Below are positions 36,374 to 49,374 of a stretch of 64,000 nt of DNA, piece after piece. Each line of letters opens with the position of its first letter. The stretch's first letter is position 1. Under the pieces are notes generated by a model. It did no database searches and was not told where the DNA came from. It saw only the letters and a list, made by a program, of their open reading frames with translations. The position numbers and the translations under genes are program-made. Source of the stretch: Magnolia sinica (taxonomy: Eukaryota; Streptophyta; Magnoliopsida; Magnoliales; Magnoliaceae); contig NC_080573.1 of NCBI RefSeq assembly GCF_029962835.1, positions 36,945,001 through 37,009,000 of the forward strand. The letters run 5' to 3'.

Positions 36374-36384
36374 CGATGTGGGAA
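36374..36384 (-). promoter_or_regulatory. USE of U2 copy B
   Basis: TTCCCACATCG on the minus strand with Pol II-type spacing to the TATA box, identical to copy A. Confidence 0.9.
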
Positions 36385-36968
36385 TATCAGCTCTTCATTT
36401 CTTTGAGTTGGTTAGGGTTTCCGATTTTAAAATGCTTAGACTTACCTCTTTAAATATTCTTTGATGAGGCCTAGTTATTGGAAACTGAATTACTTGTAAC
36501 TAATTTTTATTATCATTTATATGACCTAATGAAAAATTGTGGTATGCGTCTATCAGATGCGGAACTCGTAATGAATTAAAAAAAAAAATTAATATTTCAC
36601 ATGAAAAAAAAAAAAAAATTCACTACGGGCCTGCATCCAACAGATTTAATAACTGTACTGGGCTCAGGCTTCATTTAGGAGACAGTAAGCCCAGCTTGTC
36701 CGGGCCCGTTTAAGATTTCAAGGACTTGTTTTTCATACTCAATGAACAATGGAGCGCATTCAATGAACAGCCCAGATGTCGCACAAAAGTGGATTGTGAA
36801 ACCGAGCTTGGTCTGGGCTTGGGCCTCTTTATTTTGGCCCATCATGGACCTGGGTCCAGCTCAGGCCTAGGTTTTACTTTGTGGCCCAGGCATCTAGTCC
36901 TGGGACTTTGGTCAGACTGGTTGACAGTCTTACCTGGAAAGTTGAGAAAGGTACTTGGCTAACAAGTC

Positions 36969-37665
36969 TGATGTAGAGCGGGTCGCAGACAATTACATGG
37001 CCAAGATGGATCAGAAAAGGCCCGGTTGACGACAGAAGTGATCCAGACCATCGAACCTTAAATCGGGCGTATCTTGCAATCCGGAATGAGTTATCTAACG
37101 TAAAATATATGATTTTGGGGTAGAACGAGCTACTGAAGCCAACCAACCCTGCTATGCCGGGTTGCGCAGCCCGAAATTGTGAAAAACCCCTGGATCGATG
37201 GTCGTTTCCCTGTTTTAATTTCGTTTTTACTATAAATAGTAAGTTTTAGTTTGATTATAACTCTTCATCCGTCGGGCTTTAGGAGTTGCGCCCAACGTGA
37301 AAAGAGCTTAGAATAATTAGGAGAACGGTTTGGTGAAGCCAAATAGGACACTTACTATTTTTGGCCGAAAACCTTGCGCACTAGTAGACATCACGACCGT
37401 CTATAAATAGTAAGTTTACTATTTATAGTAAGTCGCGGATTCTAAGAGTTTGAGTTGTAGTTTGCTTCTAATTTCTTTCCCATTGCTTGGTAGCCCTATT
37501 TAAAGGGTTGTGAACTCGTTTTTAATCATCAATTAATCAATTTCGAATTTATTAGAATTTATTTCTATTTTCTGCTTTCTTTTCCTGCTTTCTTTCCTCG
37601 TGAGGAGTCCAGAGAAGCTCCGTGGATTCGGAGTAGTTATCCTCATCACGTTCATCCCTGCGTCA
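36969..37665 (+). repeat. 5' LTR of the young Ty3/gypsy element
   Basis: 697 bp, TGATGTAGAG...CCTGCGTCA. It contains a near-perfect palindrome, CTATAAATAG...CTATTTATAG (37401-37428), and a module shared with the giant LTRs (37061-37140). Confidence 0.95.
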
Positions 37666-40600
37666 ATTGGTATCAAAGCGAGGATTTCCCTCGGGCCGAT
37701 GGCAAACAACGAAGGTATGAATCAAAATCCTGTGGACGGTGATCCAGGGATTCGTTATCTTTCGGAAAGAATGGAAGCTTTCCACCGGGAGAGTCAGTTG
37801 ACCATGCAAGGGCTGCAGGCAACTCTCGACCGTCTTGCGGATGCGCTACTTCCGCCCCGAGCCCTAGGCGGTGCTCCACCACCCATGGTTGCTGTACGAC
37901 ACAATCCCGATTTTCGTAGAGCACTACCAGTGGCAAACCGTAAGGCTACCACAGATGATTCCAGTTCTAGCGCGAGGACCTTAATGAGGGTTTTGCTCGA
38001 CGACCAATCCATGGAGGTGATCATCTAGATCGTGCTGAAAGAGACTATCGAGGTAAGGCTGAACTTCCTAGTTTTAATGGTTTATTACGTATAGAAGATT
38101 TTCTCGATTGGCTAGCCGAAGTAGAGAGATATTTTGATTACATGGATGTGCCAGATCATAAAAGGGTAAAATTGGTAGCGTTTAAATTAAAATCTGGTGC
38201 TTCTGCATGGTGGGAACAATTACAACTCTCACGAGCCCGCCAGAACAAGGCGCCCATCTCATCATGGCCACGGATGAGACGTCTTCTTCAATCATGATTT
38301 CTCCCCAGTGATTATGAGCAGATATTATTCCAGTAATATCAAAATTGTCGACAAGGAAATCGAACCATCACAAATTACACTGAAGAATTCCAACGGTTGG
38401 CTACATGAAACGATCTGTCAGAATCTAAGTCACAGAAGGTGACACGATTTATAGGTGGGTTGCGACTGACAATTCAGGACCGAGTTCAGATGTACCCAGT
38501 TGGGACCGTGGATGAAGCAGTTCAATTGGCAGGTAGGGCAGAAACACAACTTGCAAGAGCTCCTGCTCGTCCATATCCTTCAACTCAACCCCCTATGACG
38601 GGTCCCACGCAGGATCCAGTGTTGGCACGAGGAAAAGATCCAGTAGGAGAACGTCTTCAACCTCCTACAACCGCAAACCGTGATACGAGGAGCGGCTCAT
38701 TCAGACCTCAACATGCAGCACTCACAACAGCGGGTCCGAGTAGGATTCCAAATCCTTATGCTCGGCCAAGGTCGAACAATTGTTACCACTGTGGCCAACC
38801 AGGCCACTTATCAAACACTTGTCCTCAACGTCCCGCAGCGCACTTAACTATAAACGAAGGGGGCACTGAAGATGAGGCCGCAGAAGAAGACCATCGCTTT
38901 GATGAACATGAACAAACTACTGAAGAAACAGCAGGTGGCGATGAAGTGACGGGCGAAGATCGTGGCGAATTTCTAGTTGTGAGGCGATTACTGTATGCCC
39001 CACGAAAGGAATTACATCCACAGCGACACAATATATTTCGTACTCGGTGCACCGTCAACGGAAAGGTCTGTGATGTGATCATAGACAGTGGTAGTAGTGA
39101 AAATATCGTCTCGAGAGTAATGGTGGACAAGTTGCGGCTACCAACGATGAAGCATCCTTCCCCATACTCTATTGGCTGGATAAAAAAGGTGAATGAGACC
39201 AAGGTAACTGAACAATGCACTATCTCGTTTTCAATTGGTAAAAATTATAAGGATCAAATACTTTGTGACGTGGTCGATATGGAAGCTTGTCATATGTTAC
39301 TCGGTCGACCCTGGCAGTCGGACCGTGATGCGACCCATCGGGGACGAGATAATGTCTACGTATTCGTCAAGGATAGTCGAAAAATAATCCTTGCCCCTAT
39401 GGCACCAGAGAACCACCCTGAAGCCTCTAAAGTGGAGGGGAGTTCCCTCTTGACCATTCAAAATTTTATGGAGGAATCCAAGGAAACCGGCGAGGTATAC
39501 GCTGTAGTAGTGAAGGGCGAGGAAGAGGAACCCTCAAACATCCCTCCAAGTTTAAGACTGTTGCTAAACGAATTCAAAGAAGTCTGGCCTGAAGATTTAC
39601 CTGATGGATTGCCCCCCATGAGGGACATCCAACATCACATAGACCTCGTCCCTGGGGCTAGCCTGCCCAATCGCCCTCATTATCGGATGAGTCCGAAGGA
39701 GTGTGAGATACTTCAGGGGCAAGTGGAGGAATTGATCCGTAAGGGTCTCTTGAGAGAGAGCATGAGCCCATGTGTCGTACCAGCATTATTAACGCCAAAG
39801 AGAGATGGAAGCTGGCGCATGTGTGTCGACAGCCGAGCAATCAACAAAATTACCATCAAATATCGGTTTCCAATACCACGGTTGGACGACATGCTCGATA
39901 TGTTAGAAGGGGCCAAGGTGTTCTCTAAACTAGATCTAAGGAGCGGGTACCATCAGATTCGTATTCGACCCGGTGATGAGTGGAAAACGGCATTCAAGAC
40001 CAAGGAATGGTTGTATGAGTGGCTGGTCATGCCCTTCGGCTTATCGAACGCACCAAGTACTTTTATGCGTTTAATGAATCAAGTTCTAAAACCATTCATT
40101 GGCCGATTTGTGGTAGTATATTTTGATGACATATTGATATATAGCCAGGATGAGGCGGATCACAGGAAACATCTCAGGCAGGTGCTGCGGGTCCTACAAA
40201 TTAATAAGTTGTACCTCAACTTGAAGAAGTGTAGTTTTTTTAACTGACAACCTATTGTTTTTAGGATTTGTTGTAACATCCACAGGCATTCGTGTAGACG
40301 ATGAAAATGTGTGAGCTATTAGGGGAATGGTCGATCCCGACAAACATTCATGAGGTGAGGAGTTTTCATGGGTTGACGACTTTCTATCGTCGATTTGTGC
40401 GAGATTTTAGCACCATAGTCGCGCCTATAACAGATTACATGAAAAAAGAATCGTTCCAATGGACCGACAAAGCTGACAAGAGCTTTCATGAGATCAAGCA
40501 TCGTTTGTCTACAACACCGGTCTTGGTGCTTCCTAATTTTGACAAATTGTTTGAAGTTGAGTGTGACTCTTCATACGTCGGAATTGGAGGAGTATTATTA

Positions 40601-42180
40601 TAGGAAGGCAGGCCGGTAGCCTTCCATAGCGAGAAGCTTAGCGAAGCCCAAAAGAAGTGGTTGACTTATGAGCTTAAGTTGTACGCAGTTGTTCAAGCGC
40701 TGCGACATTGGCGGCATTATCTGATTCAAAGAGAGTTTGTTTTGTATACTGACCATCAAGCATTAAATTTTATTAATAATCAGACTAACGTGAATCGTGT
40801 GCATGCTAGATAGGTTACGTTTTTACAAGAATTCACGTTCGTTCTTAAGCACAGGTCAAGGCAGCAGAATAAGGTGGCCGATGCACTTAGCCGTCGTGCA
40901 TCACTACTAGTTACAATGAGCAACGAGGTAGTCGGTTTCGACTGTCTCAAGGAGCTGTATGCCGAGGATGAGGACTTCAAAGATTCTTGGATGAAGTGTC
41001 AAGAAGGTCACCCCAGTGACCTTCATATACAGGACGATTTTCTCTTCAAAGGGAATCGATTGTGCATCCCCCAAAGTTCTCTGAGGGAGCAGATTATTCA
41101 GGAGCTACATGGAGGTGGCCTTGGTGGACACCTGGGGCGAGACAAGACGCGAGATCTCGTGGAAGAGCGGTATTACTGGCCGCAGTTAGTACGTGATGTG
41201 GGAAAAGCCGTACAACGTTGTCATGTTTGTCAGACATCCAAGGGGCAATCTCAGAATACGGGCCTCTACACCCCGTTACCTGTTCCTGACGGTCCTTGGG
41301 AGGATTTATCAATGGACTTCGTGCTTGGTCTCCCACGAACACAACGTGGCATGGATTCGGTGTTCGTGGTGGTAGATCGTTTCTCTAAGATGGCGCACTT
41401 TATCCCATGCAAGAAGACCCTCGATGCAACACACGTGGCGAATTTATTTTTTAGGGAGGTCGTACGGCTACACGGGGTCCCCAAGACCATTACTTCCGAT
41501 CGTGACACGAAGTTCATTAGCCATTTTTGGCGGACTTTATGGAATCGATTCGATACACGACTTCAATTCAGCAGTGCTTACCACCCACAGACTGATGGGC
41601 AGACCGAAGTTGTGAATCGCACGTTGGGAAACCTCCTTCGCTGTATTTCAGGAGAAAAACCGAAGCAGTGGGACTTGGCCTTGTCTCAAGCAGAGTTTGC
41701 ATTCAACAACATGGTGAACCGCTCAACAGGGAGATCACCATTCCAGATTATATACGGACGAGTGCCTCGCCACACACTTGACTTGGTCCCTCTGCCCAAG
41801 CACCCAGGCACGAGCATTGCAGCAGAACATATGGCAGACAAGATCATGAGCATCCATGCAGAAGTGCAGACCAAGCTACATGCCTCGAACGAGAAGTAAA
41901 AGGAACAAGCGGACAAGCATCGGCTACAAAAAGTGTTCGAGGTGGGCGACCGCGTTATGGTCCATCTGCGCAAAGAGAGATTTCCGACCGGGACGTACAA
42001 CAAGTTGAAAAATAAGAAGATTGGACCCGTCCCAATCATCCAAAAGATTAATGATAACGCTTATATTGTTGATCTTCCAGATGACATGGCAATCTCACAG
42101 ACTTTCAATGTCACGGACCGAAATCATGAACCAGAGCATGACAAGAACTCGAGGACGAGTTCTTTTGAAGTGGAGGAGAC

Positions 42181-42884
42181 TGATGTAGAGCGGGTCGCAG
42201 ACAATTACATGGCCAAGATGGATCAGAAAAGGCCCGGTCGACGACAGAAGTGATCCAGACCATCGAACCTTAAATCGGGCGTATCTTGCAATCCGGAATG
42301 AGTTATCTGACGTAAAATATATGATTTTGGGGTAGAACGAGCTACTGAAGCCAACCAACCCCGCTATGCCGGGTTGCGCAGCCTGAAATTGTGAAAAACC
42401 CCTGGATCGATGGTCGTTTCCCCGTTTTAATTTCGTTTTTACTATAAATAGTAAGTTTTAGTTTGATTATAACTCTTCATCCGTCGGGCTTTAGGAGTTG
42501 CGCCCAACGTGAAAAGAGCTTAGAATAATTAGGAGAACGGTTTGGTGAAGCCAAATAGGACACTTACTATTTTTGGCCGAAAACCTTGCGCACTAGTAGA
42601 CATCACGACCGTCTATAAATAGTAAGTTTACTATTTATAGTAAGTCGCGGATTCTAAGAGTTTGAGTTGTAGTTTGCTTCTAATTTCTTTCCCATTGCTT
42701 GGTAGCCCTATTTAAAGGGTTGTGAACTCGTTTTTAATCATCAATTAATCAATTTCGAATTTATTAGAATTTATTTCTATTTTCTGCTTTCTTTTCCTCG
42801 TAGATTCGAGAAGTCTCTGTGAGGAGTCCAGAGAAGCTCCGTGGATTCGGGGTAGTTATCCTCATCACGTTCATCCCTGCGTCA
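42181..42884 (+). repeat. 3' LTR of the young Ty3/gypsy element
   Basis: 704 bp, nearly identical to 36969-37665 apart from about six substitutions and one small length difference near the right end. It has the same palindrome at 42613-42640. Confidence 0.95.
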
Positions 42885-43308
42885 AAGTCTGAAACCCAAC
42901 CCAGCCCAATCTGTGGCTAAGAACCAGGGCTCTACCGGACCCACTAGCTGAGGATTTGGGTCTGAGCCCAATCAAGTTCTCTAGCAATGAATTACGCCCA
43001 ATAATGGGTAACAGGTAGGATTGGGCTAACCAGTTTCACAATTAAAGAGGCATTCCTAGGCCCATCCTGATCAGATGCTGTGCCTGAAACCTCGTTCAAA
43101 GCCCAGTTATTGCTGTGGGCCAGACTCCAGGCTGGACTGGCCTAGCCTAATCAATGGGCACACATAGACTTTGATGAGACTTCGATATATGAGTCAAATA
43201 CCTGACTTATATTGTAATTACAGTTATCCAACTATTAATACTCTAATTACAATCCTAATCTAGAAATTTTATAATGGGAGGACCAAAAGCCCCTTCCTAT
43301 AAGTTTTC

Positions 43309-44870
43309 GGTATTACATGACGCCTAGTTTTATTTTGGGAAATAAAAAAAATAACTACTCAATTATTATGAAATTTACATTTCATAAAAGCTACCTAAAT
43401 AATATGAAATTTTCAAAAAGTTACGTTATTAATCAATATAATTATCATTGTTAGGGCACTTATTTGTACATATTGTTTGATAATCATGTACGTTTGTGTG
43501 TCAGGAAGTTGGTTGAGCCATTGGAAGTTAAAAATCAAAGACACGTGAAGATTGGAGTACTAAGGAAGTAAAGAATATATAAACGAGGTGCCTTTGTGAC
43601 CCTAACCCTAATCCAAAACAACCTTTGGCCTCTAAATGATCCTAACCTATATAGGTAAACCTTGTTCGATCATCCTTAGCCTTAGGAGCCAAAATCGAAA
43701 CATGATAAGTAAGGCTAAAAGAAATGTGAGCTGCTGTAAAACTATCTCCCCAAACAGCAGCCATCGAGTAGTCATTGATCGATCGTTCAAGTTCGAGTGA
43801 TCGAACATGGCCTGTCCAACGACTAATCTGGTTAAAATTGATTTCACTTCGATCAATTGCCATCGATCGAAAGTAGTTGAATTTGTCCTTTTTTATTGTT
43901 GGAACTTGGTTCCTATATATATGGCATTCGATATTTGGGTATTAATAGGGGTTTTCAGTGCAAATATAGGACAGGTGCTTTCTCACTCATACCACACATC
44001 CTAAACTTCTATCCAAAGAGTTTCATACCAATCTTCTTATGATCCTTCACTTTAATGAGCATTCCATGCTCCTATTTGAATATGTAGATGAATTCTCACT
44101 TTTCTAGAGATTAAAAACTATGCCTATAGTCAAATTCCTGCTCAAACACTTTAAAAAATCCTTCTAGGCGAATCCACTAGGATTACAACATTTTTATGAG
44201 TTGTAGGAGATTCACCTAACCTACCTTGCCTTAGTCACCTCATCGGCACTTCATATATAAGATAAACGACCATAGGAACTAAAGCATTAGTAACGCATCG
44301 AAATAACGATCAGGGGAGCAAAAGGGGAGCTGATTGAAGCATGAAAGATCATCGATCAAGTAACCCGAGAAGGCATTGCAAAAATAGCTCAATCCGTAAG
44401 TAAGTTGTCAAATTGTAAGAGTCCACAGACTCCTTCCTTGTGTAGGATTAAGTGTAAATTTTACAAACCAAACTCGCGTAGGTTCTTGTGTAGGACTGTA
44501 TCACCACCGACATGAATGAGTACGTGTGTAAGTCCTTGTGTAGGCCACCAACATGGGTGTATACATGGGTAAGTCCTTGAGTAGGCCACTGACACGGGTG
44601 TATACGCGGTAAGTCCTTGTGTAGGCCACCACCACGGGTGTATATATGGTAAATCCTTGTCTAAGCCACCAACATGGGTGAGTATGTGGGTAAGTTCTTG
44701 TGTATGCATTTAGCGGGATTGTACACTTGTAAAGGTTAGAGGTGAACCTAATTTAAAATTCCCGATAGTGAAATATGGTACACTCATGGGTTGAGTGCGT
44801 CTACCAAGAGTGGAGTAAATAAATCGAACCATTTTACATGACAATGATCGCCCTCAAAAATGTTTCCCCC
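43309..44870. mobile_element. Probable old copia LTR remnant
   Basis: The right part (about 44735-44850) reads 'gaggtgaacctaatttaaaa', 'cccgatagtgaaatatgg', 'gggttgagtgcgtctacc', 'gaaccattttacatgac'. That is the style of the 3' portion of large plant copia (SIRE/Tork-type) LTRs as I remember them. The left part is AT-rich with a 'gatcgatcg' motif near 43776-43785. No boundaries, partner LTR or coding part can be given, so the call is tentative. Confidence 0.35.
44478..44712. repeat. Minisatellite, 40-41 bp period, about six units
   Basis: The unit starts 'gtaagtccttgtgtaggcca' and continues 'ccaacatgggtgtatacatg'. Starts fall at 44478 (a longer first unit, 50 bp), 44528, 44569, 44609, 44649 and 44690. 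It lies within the probable copia LTR remnant. Its reverse strand makes a chance 82-codon frame with a repeated HPWWWPTQGL string. Confidence 0.85.
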
Positions 44871-45102
44871 AACATGGCCCACCTGAATCATGGATAGGCC
44901 TATTTTTTATGCATCAGGCCTAAATTTTAGTGTGGCATCTAATGATGGAAGTGGATTTCATATAATGTTGGGCCTTATAAAAATCAAGGGTATACATCTC
45001 TCTTAGTTTTTTTCTCTGGGGTGGCCCACTTGAATTAGAAGTCATTTAATGGTTGGAGTGGATATTGCATATGTATCATGGTGGGCCCCATCAAAAATCA
45101 AG
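44871..45102. repeat. Left arm of an inverted repeat around the nested stack
   Basis: Reverse-complement partner of 62140-62414. Shared words in order are 'catggcccacctgaatcatg', 'ggccttataaaaatca', 'aatggttggagtggat' and 'catggtgggcc'. The arms look like two halves of a foldback DNA element now separated by 17 kb. Confidence 0.75.
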
Positions 45103-45454
45103 TCAAGAGATTATATGTAATACATCGGGCCTCCAATACTCGGGTATTGAATATCCTCGGATGTTATCCGAAATTTTTTTCGAGTAAGTATATAATTGCA
45201 TGCCTTTGCACGTGTACGTGTTTAAAACCAAAAGATTTAAGTTCCGTAAGTGACACTCTAAACCCAGAAACCCATGATGCAATTGAATCTTGTACGTTAA
45301 CGAATCGGATCAAACCATATCCCTTGTGGGACCCAGATCTCTAATCCATTAGCCGGACATCTGATTAAATAAAGCCTACCCAAAAACATGCCAAATTGAA
45401 TATTCAATCCCTAAGCCAATCCACCAAGTCCATTTGACAAGCCCCTAATGTAGG

Positions 45455-48400
45455 TGTAATGCCCTGAAAATCAGGGGGTCAAGTAAGAGCCCAACTCCCG
45501 AGTTCCAACGCATTATTTATGCAACATGGAAAGGAATGATTTAATGTTGTCCATGTCAGTGCATTAGACATGAGTGAGATTATACCAAAATAGTATATTA
45601 TACTCCAGAGACATTTGAAATTTCACAAGCGGAAGACTGTGGAAATTATATAAAGCATATAAGTAATTTAAAGTCTCTTGGGTATGATCATGTTACCAGG
45701 TCAATTTATTACATGTAAAATTCCAAAATATACAAAATATGTATTGTCATCTAGTCAGCATCCCAGTGATTCCCGTCGATCAAAACAGGGCCTACATAGA
45801 CCCGCTGATAATTGCATGTAGGAGAACTCCTCCTCGTCATCATAAAAATCAAGCTCCACCACGCAAGCATCACCATCATCTGTAAATAAACCAGAGTCTA
45901 GCTGGTGTTTTAAAACACTGTCCCAAAATGTAGGAGTGAGTGATCAACTCAATGGAACTATAAGGCAAAGGTTAATATGTTATCAATTCAGTCAAGCAGT
46001 AATGATAACGTAGTACAACAATCATGTCCTACATTACTCTTATTAATGCAAGCATGGTATATGATAATGATGCAAGCCCTCGCCTACACTCCCTTAGCGA
46101 CTTCATCTCACCTTCGTGCATGGCATCCTCCCGAAATGTGCGCTTCCTTACCAAAGCACAAGCAATGCGGTGCATGATCGTGTTGGCCAATACTTAATTA
46201 AACATATTCATACAGCAGGATTGGGAAGCTAAGGCACCTCCCTTTATATCATTTATCCAAACAATGATCCATTTAGGGTCGTCAATCCTAGTTAAATTAC
46301 ATACGACAGCAGTCGTAGGTCGCTACGGAGAGGCTTGTTCCCATCAGCGCAGGCCTAGTTTATACTCAAGGTTACTACAAAATGGCTCGTCACCTTAACA
46401 TAGTCCTAGCGTATACTCGAAGTCACTACGGGCTCGACACCTGATCGTAGGCTGAAAGCTCGAATATAGTGTCCCATACCACCGTATTCGGCTCACGAGT
46501 TTGGGTTGCTCACTGGTCACTACGGGAAGGCTCGTCGCCCCAGCGTAGGCTGACAGTTCGACCACGGTGTCTCATACCACATGTATAGCTCCTGAGTCTT
46601 AGCGGATCGAGGTACCAAGGTTAAACGGGCTTTTCCACTAAAAGTTGGTACCTTAGATTCAAGCAGCAGCATCCATACATGGTGAACATACATTGGACAA
46701 ATCGGATTACTTGACAAGCTTGACTAGTACGAGCGTATGTTGAATTAGTCGACATGGAGCGCATATGCACCCCTCATGGCCTAACCACTGTCGGTAATCA
46801 CCATACGACTCGGATTCATCGGACGTTCCGTCGTGGTTAAAACAGCTTGGCCACCGACAGTGAACCATTACCGATTGCCTGGACTACATCGTAGCCCCAA
46901 TCACACTTTAAGTAATGGCATTCACATGTGATCGTCAAAGACAGCACGTGACAATCAATTCAGATATAAATCTCATATAAGCATTTTAACAAACACATAG
47001 AGTACATATTATCATACATAGGCATTCCATACATAAATCACGTAGTAGCAAGATAGATTACATAAAGGAAACTGTAACTTTAGATGAGGGAGTTGAAAAT
47101 CCTATCTCCACACCCTCATTAAATGCATCACATAAAGCATTTTCTCATTCAGGCATTTTATCAAACACTTAGACTACACATATTACATACATGTAATAAC
47201 ATATTACATACATGTAATAAGTTAGTTAAAACACATTATAGCAAATCCTTCTACATAGGAGTTGCCACACGTACAACCATCATGTGTTCCCAAATGTCCA
47301 TCACAACAAGCATAAATCATAATTCCATATCCATTCAGACATTTCACCAAACACATAGAATGCATTTAAAATAAACATAGTTTACATATCTGTGAAATAT
47401 ATGGAAAACATTGTATCTAGGCATATGTGATAGCAATCAAGTCAGACATAAATCATTGCTGACATTGAAAGCCTTGAAAACCATAACCTAAACGTTTTTA
47501 GTCTGTACCTTACGCCGGTAGACTCGTAATGAACTTAGTTCGAACACTAACTCGCCGTCTACAGCACAACGGCAACTTATAGTATGAAATAGGTTAGCTG
47601 TTTCACCTTCTCTACTTGAATCCCTAAAATAGATTAGGGTTGGGATTTTTTACCCAAGAAGAGGATCAGAATCGCCGGTATAGCGATACGGAAACGGTGG
47701 TTAAGCACGTGGAGTGGTGGGATCGAATCCCGGGACCGATCTCCCACTTTCTCTCTCTTCTCCTCTCTTTCTACTCTCTCCTAGGGTTGAAATTCGTATG
47801 GAATGAGAGAGGGGTGGGTTTAGGTCTTTATATAGGCCCATAACTGATGGGATTGACCCTAGGGCCATGGTATACTTAGGTTATAGCTAAAAATTGGTTG
47901 TTTCGGTTTAACAGGGCACATCTGGAGGCCCCTTTTATGTGTACGGTTCGAAGAAAGTTCCCTGATGATGGATCTACGCCAAGTTAAGTGTTCGGTCCGA
48001 TCAGATTTATAGATCGACGCGGAGGATCAGTTTCAGTTCAACGATCATCGTTACTCGATCAGGGCCATAAGTACCTTGACATGTATTTAAAAAATTTCCT
48101 GATCCAAGGGTGTAATTTGGTTAGATTATGACGATCTAAAACCTTTGATTTGACATACAAGCGAACGACTCAATTCACTTAAGTTTTAGTTCTTTTTTCT
48201 AAGCACACTTCAGTTAGGGCTCAACACTATGTGGATTTGATTTTTGAGATGGTTGTCAAGCCCAGTAAGGTGGTCATAACCGTATAGTTTCGCTGTAGTC
48301 GGACTTTCGACGCGCGGTCCAAGTCTGATATGGAGTTTCGATGTTCTCTCGACAGCAACTGGGTTTTAAAATTGCTCCTAGGTTTTTTAGTAATGTTGGG

Positions 48401-49374
48401 TTAGTGATTTTAATAGTTTTGGGTCTTCTGGTTCGTATGGAAAGTGGTTCAAGCCAAATCCATCAATTATTTAGTTTAGTACTTAACCAAATTCCACCTA
48501 ATTACGACAGAATAAGGTCCTAGGGTAGTTCTATGCCCCTTTTTGGTAATTTTAGTTAGTATATTATTTTAATTATTTTTTTAGTAGTTCATCATCAAGT
48601 TTACTTCATCTCTTCTAAATTTCATGAGATTTCATGTTGTAAAAAAAATTCAAAAAATTCTAGAAGCAGCAGCTGTCCAAACTAATGATTTTCAGACAGT
48701 TGTCACAATGACCAATATTTAACTATATTTTAAAAAAATTATATTTTTTACTTATTTTTATATGAAACTAGACTTATCAAGCTTCAATCTAGCTTTCAAA
48801 TCACCTAAATCAGAGTTATATCGAGGGAGATATAACTTTTTGAAGTTGGATGAAAAAAACTATAAAAAACGGTAGGAAACGGGCCATTCGGCCCGCTGGA
48901 TGGTGAGGCCTCGCCGTTGCGACGAGGCCATCACCGACTCGTTGTCCTGTCTGGTGGTAGTTTCGCCACCCGATATTTGAAATGGGTGTATTTTACAAAC
49001 TGGAATGAGTTATATGACTTGCAGTATATGATTTTGGGGTAGAAGAAGCTGCTCTATTCAAATAACCTATTTATTTCAAGAGATTCCAAAAGGTTAATGG
49101 TCAAAAACCCATTTTATTTATTTATTTACTATTTATAGTAAATTATAGTTTAAGTATTGTTCTTCATCACCTAAACTTTAGGATTTGTCTCTAATATGAA
49201 AGTGCTAAGAAAATGTTGAAGAATAAGGTGGTGAAAGGTGAGATTTTGAAGGAAATGGGTTAAAAAGTGATTTTAGACTTTGGAATTGAGTTCTGAGAGG
49301 TCAGTAAGGTGTTATGAACAACCCATTGCATAAGAATGTCTATTTCCAAGTTGGTAAAAATTTGGGGTGTTACA
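45455..49374. mobile_element. Giant solo-LTR-like element 1 (3.9 kb)
   Basis: It starts TGTAATGCCCTGAAAATC, ends GGGGTGTTACA, and is flanked by GTAGG on both sides (45450-45454, 49375-49379). The uninterrupted site is seen in the 3' LTR of the host element near 60475-60480. It contains no gag or pol and no internal LTR pair, so a solo LTR of a large Ty3-type element is likely. Internal blocks around 46310-46620 repeat 'actcgaggtcactacgg'/'gaggctcgtcacc' several times. A TATA-like 'tttatataggcc' is at about 47827-47838. It shares a short module with the young Ty3 element's LTR. Confidence 0.85.

Larger units (their letters stand above)
36969..42884 (+). mobile_element. Young Ty3/gypsy LTR retroelement in unit B
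   Basis: 5916 bp, bounded by TG...CA LTRs and a target duplication AAGTC (36964-36968 and 42885-42889). Unit A retains the undisturbed site. A tRNA-Met-type primer site (TTGGTATCAAAGCG) follows the 5' LTR. In order it carries gag with a CCHC knuckle (about 38.78 kb), aspartic protease with a DSGSS motif (39.09 kb), reverse transcriptase with YFDD (40.1 kb), RNase H (40.5-40.9 kb), then integrase with the HHCC zinc site and a DDE core (41.1-41.8 kb). That protease-RT-RNaseH-integrase order defines Ty3/gypsy. The C-terminal coding part runs into the 3' LTR, and no clear chromodomain is seen. The LTRs differ by about 1 percent by eye, so it is young. It is broken, with about five breaks. Confidence 0.95.
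29138..43308. repeat. Segmental duplication, unit B (8.25 kb plus insertion)
   Basis: Second copy of 20942-29137, in the same orientation and directly adjacent. It carries the same MITEs, receptor kinase and U2 gene. It differs by a 55-bp tandem duplication (29367-29476), small homopolymer changes and a 5.9-kb Ty3/gypsy insertion (36969-42884). The whole kinase region keeps a constant offset of 8252 bp from unit A with no net indel over 4.5 kb. Confidence 0.95.

Noticed and set aside
36969-42884. The Ty3/gypsy insertion as part of a host defence or receptor cassette
   Set aside because: Precise AAGTC target duplication, an empty site in unit A and standard gag-pol order show an ordinary retroelement insertion.
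44478-44712. CRISPR-like array
   Set aside because: Units are contiguous 40-41 bp repeats without unique spacers, in a plant nuclear context. It is a minisatellite.
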